From assembly GCF_026625565.1 (NCBI RefSeq), contig NZ_CP112998.1, forward strand, positions 1,490,501-1,554,500: a stretch of DNA of 64,000 nt, given 5' to 3'. Under the pieces are notes generated by a model, which searched no databases, was not told the DNA's origin, and saw nothing but the letters and a program-made list of their open reading frames with translations. Below are positions 1 to 9,500 of this stretch, one piece after another. This DNA is from Dyadobacter pollutisoli (GTDB lineage Bacteria; Bacteroidota; Bacteroidia; Cytophagales; Spirosomataceae). A program made the position numbers and the translations under genes. Numbering within the stretch: position 1 is the stretch's first letter; each line of letters begins with the position of its first letter.

Positions 1-119
1 TGGTGTTGAAAGAAGGGTTAATACAGGCATTACACAAAATTCAGGTTATTAATTTTAATAGTATTGTTTCATAATCAGAAGCTTATCGCTATTCTGCTAA
101 GCTTTAAACTACCAATTGA

Positions 120-2600
120 ATGAAAAAATATAATCTCGCTGCCGGTCTGGTCGGACTGCTGGTGCTGCTCAACTTAAATTCTTGCGTCCAAAATAAAAGC
201 AAGCCTTCATATAGCGGTATTTATCCGCACCTGGCTATGTACAATAACGAGGGAGAATGTGGCACGGGAGCAGTGGTTCCATGGGCAGGCAAACTTTGGG
301 CCATTACCTATGCCCCGCATTTGCCATTTGGCTCATCGGACAAACTCTACGAAATCAGCACCGATTTAAAGCAGACTGTACGCCCCGAAAGCATTGGAGG
401 TACCCCCGCAAACCGGATGATCCACGCCGAAAGCAACCAGTTGTTCATCGGCCCGTACGCCATTGACAGCAAGGGGGAAGTCAGGGCGATTTCATACAAA
501 ACGATGCCGGGCAGGCACACCGGCAATGCGCGCGACTTGACAGACCCCACCCATAAGATTATGTACGGTACCATGGAGGAGGGTTTCTATGAAGTGGACG
601 TCAATACATTGGCTGTTAATCAATTATATGAGGATGGCAATGTAAAAAATAACAAAAGTGATGGCGAACAGCAGCCCTATCAGTACAATGCATTGCTGCC
701 TGGAACGCATGGAAAAGGCTTCTACTCAGGTCAGGGTGTGGCGGTTTATTCCAACAATGGTGAGCCGGGCAAGCTGGCCGAAAAACAGTTTGATATCGAG
801 TCGGGCTCGCTCTCGGAATGGGACGGCAAAAACTGGAAAGTGGTCCGTCGCAACCAGTTTGTGGAAGTAACAGGTCCCGGAGGAATTAATGGAAATAAAA
901 ACCCAGAAACCGATCCGATATGGGCCACAGGGTGGGACCACAAATCGGTGCTGCTTGGTGTGCGCGACAATGGCAAATGGACCTTTTTCAGATTACCCAA
1001 AGCAAGCCACAGCTACGATGGTGCGCACGGATGGAACACGGAATGGCCCCGTATCAGGGACATCGGTACGGCGCAAAAGCCTGACTACCTGATGACCATG
1101 CACGGTATGTTCTGGACTTTTCCAGGCGGTTTTTCTTCCAAAAATGCGGCCGGTATCCGCCCTCGCTCCGCCTATTTGAAAGTGATTGGAGATTTTACGC
1201 GCTGGAACGATCAGCTGGTTTTCGGCTGTGACGACTCGGCCCAGAGGGAATTTTTGAACAAAAGAAAAGCGAAAGGTAACATCGAAGGCCCAGGTCAATC
1301 CAATTCGAATCTGTGGTTTACGTCATTGAAACAACCTGACCTGCTAGGGCCCAGTACGGCAGAGGGGGCAGTGTGGCTGAATGAAAATGTGAAGGCATCA
1401 GAGTACTCCGAGCCGTTTCTGTTTAGCGGTTGGGCGCACCGCTCCGCCTGGATTCAGAACAATGGAGACAGCCAGGTAAGCTTTACTTTTGAAATCGACA
1501 AAACTGGTAATGGCTCATGGCAGCCTTTGAAATCCGTGAAAGTAGGGCCACAAAGCGCAGTTAACACGGATTTTGCAGCCAATGACGCTGGCGAGTGGAT
1601 CAGGATCAAAGCAAGTAAGGCTACCAATGCATCGGCCCATTTTTCTTATATCGCTGACGACAAGCGTTCGATAGTTTCCGATCCGATTTTTTCGGGGCTT
1701 AGCGCCGTTGCTTCGTCGAAAACTTCGGGAGGGCTGCTTTATGGATTGGGTGACAATCGCCGCGCACTTGGCATTGCGGCAATGAATTATTCAGCTGGGA
1801 GTGTGACTGAAACGGGTTACTATGAGCTGGATGCAAATATGAAGCTGGTACGGCAGCAGGACACCAAGACATTATCTTTCATTAAAACCAAATTCGCGAT
1901 CCCACAAAAAGTCGTGACCGTTGAGGAGTCGTCTGTTCTGGTGGTTGATGACAAGGGGCGGCGCTGGCGGCTTCCATTGGGCAATGACAATTTTACCGGC
2001 CTTACCAACAGCGCAGCTTTGCGGATCTGCCGGGAGGTTTCCACCGAGCGGGACCTTTTCAATTGCCATGGTACGTTTTATGAGCTGCCAGCTGAAAACG
2101 CGGACGGCTATGCTAAAATCAGGCCGGTATCTTCTCATAATCTGCGTATTAACGACTATGCTTCCTACCGCGGGCTGCTGGTGATGACTGGTATTGATGA
2201 AACTGTGAAAAAAAATAGCGATCATATCATTGTTTCAGATGACAAGAAGGCTGCTGTTTGGGCCGGCGCGATTGACGATCTGTGGAAACTGGGCAAGCCA
2301 ACCGGTCATGGTGGCCCCTGGAAAAATACAGCTGTAAATGCAGGTGAGGCCTCCGATCCATATTTGATTGGTTTTTATGACCAAAAAAACCTGAAACTTT
2401 CGCATCAGGCCACTAGCCCGGTTACCTTCACGATGGAAGTGGATCCGGTAGGCAACGGCCCGTGGATGCTTTCTGAAAAAATAACGGTTGCGCCGGGACA
2501 GACGGTAGACTTTAAATTTCCAAAGGATTTCGCAGCCCGCTGGGTTCGCTTTAAAACCGACAAAGCTTGCAAGGCAACAACCTGGCTGGAATATAAGTAG
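120..2600 (+). CDS. Large lipoprotein with a duplicated C-terminal domain, function unknown
   Basis: The protein has 826 residues. Its N-terminus is a lipoprotein signal (MKKYN, a leucine-rich core, then a LNSC lipobox), so it is probably anchored in the outer or inner membrane facing the periplasm or surface. I do not recognise a catalytic family. The body has the short repeated Gly/Asp-turn strands typical of a beta-propeller. Two copies of one roughly 80-residue module are visible, at about residues 430-510 and 744-826. They share the framework 'F(T/E)..VD..GNG.W......V.PG....F.......W(V/I)R.K....A', the first ending in 'SAHFSY' and the second in 'TTWLEY'. This looks like a beta-sandwich, possibly carbohydrate binding, repeated within the gene. 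The ATG start is set by the signal peptide. A strong terminator follows, so the gene is probably monocistronic. Confidence 0.85.
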   Translation: MKKYNLAAGLVGLLVLLNLNSCVQNKSKPSYSGIYPHLAMYNNEGECGTGAVVPWAGKLWAITYAPHLPFGSSDKLYEISTDLKQTVRPESIGGTPANRMIHAESNQLFIGPYAIDSKGEVRAISYKTMPGRHTGNARDLTDPTHKIMYGTMEEGFYEVDVNTLAVNQLYEDGNVKNNKSDGEQQPYQYNALLPGTHGKGFYSGQGVAVYSNNGEPGKLAEKQFDIESGSLSEWDGKNWKVVRRNQFVEVTGPGGINGNKNPETDPIWATGWDHKSVLLGVRDNGKWTFFRLPKASHSYDGAHGWNTEWPRIRDIGTAQKPDYLMTMHGMFWTFPGGFSSKNAAGIRPRSAYLKVIGDFTRWNDQLVFGCDDSAQREFLNKRKAKGNIEGPGQSNSNLWFTSLKQPDLLGPSTAEGAVWLNENVKASEYSEPFLFSGWAHRSAWIQNNGDSQVSFTFEIDKTGNGSWQPLKSVKVGPQSAVNTDFAANDAGEWIRIKASKATNASAHFSYIADDKRSIVSDPIFSGLSAVASSKTSGGLLYGLGDNRRALGIAAMNYSAGSVTETGYYELDANMKLVRQQDTKTLSFIKTKFAIPQKVVTVEESSVLVVDDKGRRWRLPLGNDNFTGLTNSAALRICREVSTERDLFNCHGTFYELPAENADGYAKIRPVSSHNLRINDYASYRGLLVMTGIDETVKKNSDHIIVSDDKKAAVWAGAIDDLWKLGKPTGHGGPWKNTAVNAGEASDPYLIGFYDQKNLKLSHQATSPVTFTMEVDPVGNGPWMLSEKITVAPGQTVDFKFPKDFAARWVRFKTDKACKATTWLEYK

Positions 2601-2649
2601 CTTACATATTGTAAAAAAATACGGGTTTGATGCCCATTTATGCAAGTTG

Positions 2650-2690
2650 AAAAATCCTTTAAATAATTATGGTTTAAAGGATTTTTCTTT
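2650..2690 (+). terminator. Intrinsic terminator after the duplicated-domain lipoprotein gene
   Basis: A perfect 14-bp inverted repeat has arms AAAAATCCTTTAAA (2650-2663) and TTTAAAGGATTTTT (2673-2686), a 9-nt loop and a T-rich tail. It lies 50 bp after the stop codon and just before the next promoter. Confidence 0.8.
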
Positions 2691-2706
2691 TATCATATGT
2701 AAAACG

Positions 2707-2714
2707 TAGTTTTG
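2707..2714 (+). promoter_or_regulatory. Bacteroidota-type -7 promoter element for the T9SS esterase
   Basis: TAGTTTTG matches the TAnnTTTG -7 consensus exactly. It sits 58 bp upstream of the ATG at 2773 and directly after a terminator. No clear TTG -33 element is present. Confidence 0.5.
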
Positions 2715-2772
2715 TAATTCGCAAGCAAGGGGGCGGGCGAATTATTTGTTTCAGTTGCGAATTGTTATTTTG

Positions 2773-4935
2773 ATGTTCGAAAGCAATAGTGTTCTGCGGT
2801 TTTTTTGGCTGCTAGCTATTTTGCACTTTTCTACTTTTTGTGTCAATGCTCAATTACAGGTTTCATTTCCTGGGGAAAGATCCATTTTTCAGCGGCAGGC
2901 AAATGGCAGCACCAAAGTTTCAATCAGTGGAAATTACACTTCTGAAATAGATAAAATCGAGGTCCGCGCAGTGCCGGTCAAGGCGGGGCAGGGAACAGAC
3001 GTGCCCTGGACAGTCTTGGAAGACAAACCCAAAGGCGGGGTTTATAATGGTCAGTTACAGCTGTCAGGCGGTTGGTACACCCTTGAAGTAAGGGGCTCGC
3101 TCTCCGGAAAGGTAGTTGGCACTGATCAAATCTCAAAAATGGGCGTGGGCGAGGTCTTTATCATATCCGGCCAGTCCAATGCTCAGGGCGTGGATGCCCG
3201 AAAGGACTTTCCGCTTCCTCCCGGCGCAAGCGATGACCGGGTCAATTACATTAACTATAACAACGAATTTCAAAGTAGCCTTAATGATCCGCCAGCTGCT
3301 GTTTTTGAGCAGTTGCAGTTGCAAGACAGCCTGCATGTGCTCGGACCCAATGGAAATACGGCCTGGTGCTGGGGGATTTTGGGTGATCTTTTGACTAAAA
3401 AACTGAATGTACCTATTCTGTTCATCAATACGGCCTGGTCTGGTACCTCCATTCAAAACTGGCTATTGAGCAGCCAAAACAAGCCTACTACCAGCGTTTA
3501 TTCTGACTCGTATCGTTTTCCGGCTCAAATGCCTTACGGAAATCTTCGGTTGGCCGTGCAGCATTATGCGAGCCAGTACGGTGCGCGGGCGGTGTTGTGG
3601 ATGCTGGGAGAATCAGACAACTATCCGGTAAGAATGGGGTTTGACGAATTCAGGGCCGATCTGGAATCTGTGATTAAAAAGCTTGGGTCAGACACCAATA
3701 CAAAGCTTCCCTGGATTATCTCAAAGACCTCACGGGTCACCGATGGTACCGGTGTTTCAGTTACAAACCCGGCCATTATTGATGCTCAAAACGCAGTTAT
3801 TAAAGAACTGGGGGGCATTACATTCAGTGGCCCGGATACTGACGACCTGCCGATCACAAGGGTCGACGGAACACATTTCTATGGAGTTGAGGCGCTGACT
3901 GTGCTGGCTAATGCTTGGAATGATGTCCTCTCGGAAAATTTCCTGAAAGGTGTTAACCCATTGGTTAGTAATCAACTGCCCAAAGTTCAGGTGGTCTGTG
4001 AAGCCGGTAATAATTCGATTTCCCTGTCATTGCCCGATAACTTTGGTAGTTACGTCTGGTCTATTGAACAAAATGGTAACACGATCGAGCAGACCGGAAA
4101 ATCGCTCAGCATATCAGCTCCGGGAGTGTATTCGGCAAAGGTCAAAGACATCTACGGAAATACCCTCAGAACGCAGCAGATCGTCATTCAGTCTGCCATC
4201 AAACCGGCAACTCCGAGTATTTTGCAGGCTGGAATGCAGCAAATTTGTGCAGATTCTTCCATGACGTTGAATGTAGCCGCTGGCTCCGACAAGTACCGGT
4301 GGTATAATGAAGGGCAAACCAATGCAGTTCAAACCGGAAATACTTTGGAGGTAAAGCAAACCGGTAGTTTTGTGGTGCGAAGCGAAAACGTTTTTGGCTG
4401 TATTTCAGATAATTCCTCACCGGCTTCGATTATAGTCCAAAGCCAGATCGCCAAACCTGTAATCGCCAAGATCGGCCCGTTTGACATCGCATTGACGTCC
4501 AGCAACACCGATCGGAACACAAGCTTTGTCTGGAAAAGAGATCAGGAGATTTTAACAGCGACCAAAGACACCATTCAGACTGATATGCCGGGAGTATATT
4601 CGGCCAAGATAGCTCAGACTTTCACGATGGAAGGCAATTCGCTGACCTGTTACTCGCCAGCTTCCGATGAATTATTAGTAGGCTCGAATCAGGTTTCAGA
4701 ATTGGTTATTTTTCCTAACCCGGTTTATGGAGGCGAGGTCTACATTGAATCCAAAGAAGAGATTCAGCAGGCAGATATTGCAGTTTACGATTCTTTCGGC
4801 CGGGTTTTGATCCTTCTCAAACAGGACCTGGAAAGACGCGCCAAAGTACCGCTTCACCATTTAGGGCCCGGCAAGTATATCGTCAGAATCAAAACCGCGA
4901 CGATGGATGTTAAAAAGCAAATTATTGTCAGGTAG
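2773..4935 (+). CDS. T9SS-exported SGNH/SASA-type carbohydrate esterase (sialate O-acetylesterase-like)
   Basis: This 720-residue protein is predicted to remove acyl groups from extracellular carbohydrate. After a signal peptide ending in VNAQ come an early beta-sandwich segment and then the SASA/SGNH block I motif GQSNAQG, with the nucleophile Ser near residue 135. A DGTHF motif near residues 365-368 supplies the catalytic Asp and His. Residues ~430-640 look like Ig-like repeats ('G.Y....S..GC'). The last ~75 residues are a type IX sorting domain (VIFPNPVYGG ... GKYIVRI.T), so the protein should cross the outer membrane and be attached or released there. I chose the ATG at 2773 because it starts directly at a normal signal peptide; an in-frame TTG nine codons upstream is less likely. 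The exact sugar substrate cannot be read from the sequence. Confidence 0.85.
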   Translation: MFESNSVLRFFWLLAILHFSTFCVNAQLQVSFPGERSIFQRQANGSTKVSISGNYTSEIDKIEVRAVPVKAGQGTDVPWTVLEDKPKGGVYNGQLQLSGGWYTLEVRGSLSGKVVGTDQISKMGVGEVFIISGQSNAQGVDARKDFPLPPGASDDRVNYINYNNEFQSSLNDPPAAVFEQLQLQDSLHVLGPNGNTAWCWGILGDLLTKKLNVPILFINTAWSGTSIQNWLLSSQNKPTTSVYSDSYRFPAQMPYGNLRLAVQHYASQYGARAVLWMLGESDNYPVRMGFDEFRADLESVIKKLGSDTNTKLPWIISKTSRVTDGTGVSVTNPAIIDAQNAVIKELGGITFSGPDTDDLPITRVDGTHFYGVEALTVLANAWNDVLSENFLKGVNPLVSNQLPKVQVVCEAGNNSISLSLPDNFGSYVWSIEQNGNTIEQTGKSLSISAPGVYSAKVKDIYGNTLRTQQIVIQSAIKPATPSILQAGMQQICADSSMTLNVAAGSDKYRWYNEGQTNAVQTGNTLEVKQTGSFVVRSENVFGCISDNSSPASIIVQSQIAKPVIAKIGPFDIALTSSNTDRNTSFVWKRDQEILTATKDTIQTDMPGVYSAKIAQTFTMEGNSLTCYSPASDELLVGSNQVSELVIFPNPVYGGEVYIESKEEIQQADIAVYDSFGRVLILLKQDLERRAKVPLHHLGPGKYIVRIKTATMDVKKQIIVR

Positions 4936-4975
4936 CTAGCCTGGTCGATGCGGTCCGATATAAGTGAAACGGGCA

Positions 4976-5371
4976 TTACATTGGAAAATCCTTCAAGTTT
5001 TGAAATAGTTGTAAATCACTTCGCTTTCCTTCCGAAATGGCCCAATTTGCCATCGCATGTAGTACAGGTCTCAGAGCCAGACCAGTCTGAGTTAGACTAT
5101 ATGTGACATGAGGTGGGATGACGGCCCTGGCCTCCCTTAAAACCAAATGATCAGCTTCCAGTTGTTTCAAATGCTGGGTCAACATTTTCTCGGTGATGTG
5201 GGGCATCGCTTTTTTTAATTCGCCATACCTTTTGCCACCTTCCAGTAAATGAAACAGTATGATAGGTTTCCAATAGCTTCCTATTTTCTCCATCACAAAG
5301 GTTATGGGGCATAGCCTAAACACATTCTGTTTATTAAATTGAATCGTCGAGCTCTCTTTAATTGCTGCCAT
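4976..5371 (-). CDS. HxlR-family winged-helix transcriptional regulator
   Basis: The 131-residue protein starts at the ATG MAAIKES. The open frame extends further upstream, but that part resembles no family and overlaps the divergent promoter. The HxlR core is clear: FRLCPI, then 'IGSYWKPIILFHLLEGGKRYGELKK', MLTQHLKQLE, and 'VTYSLTQTG' in the wing. The Cys at residue 21 in the CPI motif matches the conserved redox- or electrophile-sensing Cys of YodB/HypR-like members. It is divergently transcribed from the NAD(P)-binding reductase gene, the usual arrangement for an HxlR regulator and its target. It therefore probably represses that gene and itself, responding to oxidative or quinone-type stress (inference). 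Confidence 0.88.
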   Translation of the reverse strand: MAAIKESSTIQFNKQNVFRLCPITFVMEKIGSYWKPIILFHLLEGGKRYGELKKAMPHITEKMLTQHLKQLEADHLVLREARAVIPPHVTYSLTQTGLALRPVLHAMANWAISEGKRSDLQLFQNLKDFPM

Positions 5372-5394
5372 CGAAACACGAACTTTTGAGTATG

Positions 5395-5410
5395 TACTTG
5401 AATAAAAGTA
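5395..5410. promoter_or_regulatory. Candidate HxlR operator, inverted repeat TACTT-N6-AAGTA
   Basis: TACTT (5395-5399) and AAGTA (5406-5410) form a perfect inverted repeat around six bases. It lies in the divergent intergenic region and covers the -33 TTG of the reductase promoter. The TACT/AGTA half-sites resemble known YodB-type HxlR operators. Binding here would block the promoter. Confidence 0.5.
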
Positions 5411-5428
5411 TGTGCTAAAATACCTTTG
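5398..5428 (+). promoter_or_regulatory. Promoter of the NAD(P)-binding reductase gene
   Basis: TTG (5398-5400) and TACCTTTG (5421-5428) are 20 bp apart, a perfect match to the TTG / TAnnTTTG promoter of Bacteroidota. The start codon lies 24 bp downstream, with an AAGGA motif before it. Confidence 0.65.
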
Positions 5429-5452
5429 TTGACCAAACAAACAAAGGAAACA

Positions 5453-6088
5453 ATGAAAAAAGTAATCGTATTTGGCGCCACAGGCGGTACAGGAAGCCAC
5501 GTAGTTGAGCAAGCACTTGATCAGGGATATCAGGTCACTGCCGTTGCGAGAAATCCAGCTCAGTTGTTGTTACGACATCCCAATTTAAAAGTCGTTCAAG
5601 GAGATGTTTTGTTACCCGAGACATTTCAAGATCATATGATGGGTTTTGACGCAGTCATTTCCTGCATAGGCATTCCAAAAATCAAACGCACCACGCTCTA
5701 CTCAGCTGGCATGCAAAACATCCTGAAAGCCATGCATCAATCAGGAATTAAACGTATAATCTGTATTTCATCTGGTGCCATCAGCATTCCGCCTAATAGC
5801 TCCTGGATTATGAGCTTTCTGATTAAAAATGTTCTTCAACGCCTTTACAAACCTGTCTACTCAGATATGTTGTTAATGGAAAATGCGCTTGCGGGGTCTG
5901 ACTTGGACTGGACAATAGTCCGTGCGCCAAAGCTTACAGACGGTAAAAGGATAAGTAATTACAGAATTATTACGGGGCAGCCTCTAAAAAATATTCCCAG
6001 AATATCCCGGGCCGACCTTTCTGCTTACATGATTAGCCATCTATCAGAGGAGAAAACCTACAAATCCAGAGTTGAAATTGCCTATTGA
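5453..6088 (+). CDS. NAD(P)-binding SDR-like (NmrA/atypical SDR) reductase
   Basis: The 211-residue cytoplasmic protein has an N-terminal Rossmann dinucleotide-binding motif, VIFGATGGTGSHV, at residues 4-16. It also has the 'GFDAVISCIG' strand and a 'GIKRIICISSG' strand with the YxxxK region reduced to an atypical form, as in NAD(P)H-binding/NmrA-like atypical SDRs of about 210 residues. The start at MKKVIVF is favoured over the upstream TTG because it follows AAGGAAACA and begins the Rossmann strand. Its divergent HxlR neighbour suggests induction by reactive compounds, with a role as a quinone or aldehyde reductase or a sensor (inference). Confidence 0.85.
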   Translation: MKKVIVFGATGGTGSHVVEQALDQGYQVTAVARNPAQLLLRHPNLKVVQGDVLLPETFQDHMMGFDAVISCIGIPKIKRTTLYSAGMQNILKAMHQSGIKRIICISSGAISIPPNSSWIMSFLIKNVLQRLYKPVYSDMLLMENALAGSDLDWTIVRAPKLTDGKRISNYRIITGQPLKNIPRISRADLSAYMISHLSEEKTYKSRVEIAY

Positions 6089-6124
6089 AGCATTTTTGAC
6101 TACCTGTTGCATCTTTATTTGAAT

Positions 6125-6132
6125 TAGCTTTG
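6125..6132 (+). promoter_or_regulatory. -7 promoter element of the metal-efflux operon
   Basis: TAGCTTTG is an exact TAnnTTTG match and lies 8 bp before the ATG at 6140, giving an almost leaderless transcript. A TTG at 6107-6109 is only 15 bp upstream, so the -33 element is uncertain. Confidence 0.5.
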
Positions 6133-6139
6133 CGGCAGT

Positions 6140-6454
6140 ATGCGAATCATTCTGATCATATTAGCCTTTTACACCATTGCGCTATCCTGCATTCCCTGCC
6201 AGGATCAGGCGTTGGAGGTTTCGTATAGTGATCACGTGACGGTTGACGCAAGCTCTCAACAGCAATCTACTGATATTGACCTGTGCTCTCCATTTTGTAT
6301 TTGCACTTGTTGCTCGGCTATAACGCTCCAAGCAGAAACAGCCCCTCCGCCAATGATGGCAAGTTTTCCAGTATTTGAAGAGCTGATTTTTGCTTATTCT
6401 TCTAATATCAACGGCGGTGATTTAACATCGATCTGGCAACCGCCCAGGATATAG
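6140..6454 (+). CDS. Small exported Cys-rich protein (DUF6660-like) of the metal-efflux operon
   Basis: The 104-residue protein has an N-terminal hydrophobic signal (IILIILAFYTIAL) with an LSCIPC segment. In the middle is a tight cysteine cluster, LCSPFCICTCCS (about residues 53-64), that could bind soft metal ions. It resembles the small proteins found ahead of CusA/CzcA genes in Bacteroidota (DUF6660). Its gene lies 91 bp upstream of the RND pump gene on the same strand and has its own -7 element, so it is probably the first gene of the operon. A role as periplasmic metal carrier or sensor is inference. The cysteines could also be disulfide-bonded or lipid-modified. Confidence 0.7.
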   Translation: MRIILIILAFYTIALSCIPCQDQALEVSYSDHVTVDASSQQQSTDIDLCSPFCICTCCSAITLQAETAPPPMMASFPVFEELIFAYSSNINGGDLTSIWQPPRI

Positions 6455-6545
6455 TTTACCTGTATTTTCAAGATTTGGTTTACGGCCGCGTCCATTTTGT
6501 ACGGACACGACTGTAAGCTCATTCATACGCGTAAATCAAAATCTG

Positions 6546-9500
6546 ATGTTAGATAAAATCATATATTTTTCCATTCATAACAAACTGGTCGTCGGTATTT
6601 TCACGCTTGCGTTGACGATTTGTGGGGTCTACTCACTTACCCAGCTGCCCATTGACGCCGTTCCCGACATTACCAACAATCAGGTTCAGGTCATTACCAG
6701 CAGTCCTTCGCTGGCCGCCCAGGAGGTAGAGCGACTGGTAACTTTTCCCGTAGAAACTTCCATGGCGACCATTCCCAATATCGAGGAGATTCGTTCGATT
6801 TCCAGATTTGGGCTATCCGTGGTGACCATAGTTTTTAAAGATAAGGTGGATGTTTACTGGGCCAGACAGCAGGTATCCGAACGTCTGAAAAGTGCAGTGG
6901 AGCAGATTCCTCCCGGTGTAGGGTCGCCCAATCTGGCCCCTGTCACCACGGGCCTCGGCGAGATCTACCAATATGTACTGCACACCAAAGCGGGTTTTGA
7001 GAAAAAATATCCGCCCATGGAGCTCAGAAGCATACAGGACTGGATCGTGCGTCGCCAGTTACTGGGTACGGAAGGCGTTGCCGACGTAAGCAGCTTTGGC
7101 GGGTTTTTGAAACAGTATGAAATCGCCATTGATCCCTTCAAGCTCCGAAGCGCACAGATCTCCGTAAGCGAGATTTTTACAGCCCTGGAACAAAATAATC
7201 AGAATACAGGCGGGGCTTACATCGATAAAAAGCCCAATGCCTATTTTATCAGAAGTGAGGGGCTGATCGGCAGTTTAAAAGACATTGAAAAAATCCAGGT
7301 CAAGACTACCTCGAACGGACTGCCCGTGCTGATCCGGGACATTGCCAGCGTGCAGTATGGCAGCGCTGTTCGCTATGGGGCCATGACGCGCAATGATGAG
7401 GGTGAGGTAGTAGGAGGGCTTGTGCTGATGCTGAAAGGTGCGAACTCCTCCAAAGTGATCGGTAATGTGAAGGAGCGGATCGAGCAGATCCGTAAATCCC
7501 TGCCGGAAGGTGTCGTAGTCGAACCATTTCTGGACCGCACCAAACTGGTCAATAATGCGATCCATACCGTTTCTAAAAACCTGATCGAAGGTGCATTGAT
7601 CGTCATTTTTGTGCTCATTCTTTTGCTGGGCAACCTGCGGGCCGGTCTGGTGGTGGCATCTGTTATCCCACTGGCAATGTTGTTTGCAGTGAGCATGATG
7701 TATTTGTTTGGTGTATCGGGTAATCTGATGAGTTTGGGCGCCATTGATTTTGGCCTCATTGTCGACGGCGCGGTGATCATTGTGGAAGCTACCCTGCATC
7801 ATATTATGGGAAAGAAGTACACGCACCGGCTCTCTCAGCAGGAAATGGACCGGGAGGTCTACGAATCAGCATCCAAGATCAGAAATTCAGCTGCATTCGG
7901 GGAGATCATTATTCTGATCGTATACCTGCCTATTCTGGCGCTGGTCGGGATCGAAGGTAAAATGTTCAAACCTATGGCCCAGACCGTCAGTTTTGCAATA
8001 CTCGGGGCGTTTATCCTTTCTTTAACTTATGTTCCAATGGTGTCAGCATTGTTTCTCAGCAAGCAAAACGAGCACAAGGCCAATGTTTCGGACAAGATCA
8101 TTGCCTTTTTTCACAGGCTGTATTTACCGGCCCTGGGTTTTGCCCTTCGTCGCCGGATGGTCGTAGTAGTATCCTCCTTCGCGATCTTCGGTGTTAGTCT
8201 CTGGCTATTTCTGAATATGGGAGGCGAGTTTATCCCGCAGCTCGATGAAGGGGATTTTGCAGTTGAAATGCGCGTGTTGACTGGTAGCTCTTTATCTGAA
8301 ACAGTGGACGCAGCTCAAAAAGCAGCTGGATTAATCCGGAAGAATTTCCCCGACGAGGTCGTGGAGGTGGTAGGAAAGATTGGTTCTTCGGAAATACCCA
8401 CTGATCCTATGCCGGTGGAAGCGGGGGACCTGATGATCATTTTAAAAGAAAAATCAGCCTGGAAAAAAGCAGCTGGCCGAGAAGAACTGGCTGAAAAAAT
8501 GCAAGCCGTTTTATCCGAGTCGATAGCGGGGGTGACATTCGGGTTTCAGCAGCCCATTCAAATGCGTTTTAACGAACTGATGACGGGCGTCAAGCAGGAC
8601 GTGGCCATTAAAATTTTCGGGGAAGACTTGGAAGTACTCGCCCGGGAAGCTAATAAAGTCGGAAAGCTGGTTGGCGCAGTGCCCGGGGCGGAAGATATTT
8701 ATGTGGAGCAGGTCAGCGGGCTGCCGCAAATTGTGGTTCAGTTTGACAGGGACCGTCTGGCAACATTTGGCATCAATATCGCCGATGCTAACCGGGCCAT
8801 TAACACCGCGTTTGCAGGTAGCAGCGCAGGGCTGGTTTTTGAAGGCGAGAAAAGATTTGACCTGATCGTCAGGCTTAATAATGCCAGCCGCAGGACATTG
8901 CAAGATGTCAGTGCGCTGTATGTTACATCCCCGTCGGGCCAGCAGGTCCCTCTCGACCAGATCGCAACCATTGAAATGAAAATTGGCGCGAACCAGATCC
9001 AGCGTGAAGATGCAAAGCGCAGGATTACCGTGGCTTTTAATGTCCGCGGCAGGGACGTGGAAAGCATGGTAAAGGAGATCCAGAGTAAAATGGAGAGCCA
9101 GATAAAGCTCCCCACGGGTTATTATGCTACATATGGAGGACAGTTTCAGAATTTGCAGGAAGCATCCGGGCGTTTAAGCATCGCAGTACCCATCGCGCTT
9201 CTGCTGATCTTTATACTGTTATTCTTCACTTTTGGCTCGCTCCGACAAAGTCTTTTGATTTTAACGGCCATACCGTTATCGGCCATCGGGGGAATTCTCG
9301 CGTTGTGGCTTCGGGATATGCCATTCAGTATTTCTGCAGGTATCGGATTCATCGCCCTTTTTGGCGTGGCCGTCCTGAACGGGATCGTGCTGATAGCAGA
9401 GTTTAACTTTCTGCGCAAAGAAGGCGAGACAGATTTAAGGAAAGTTATTTTTCAGGGGGCCGAGACCCGGCTGCGGCCTGTACTGATGACGGCCCTGGTC

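Noticed and set aside
1..119. Promoter for the first lipoprotein gene
   Set aside because: TAGTATTG near 60 differs from TAnnTTTG and no -33 element was found; too weak to call.
7275..7826. A 183-residue minus-strand open frame inside the metal-efflux pump gene
   Set aside because: His/Gln-rich translation typical of an antisense shadow; the pump frame on the plus strand is intact and clearly coding.
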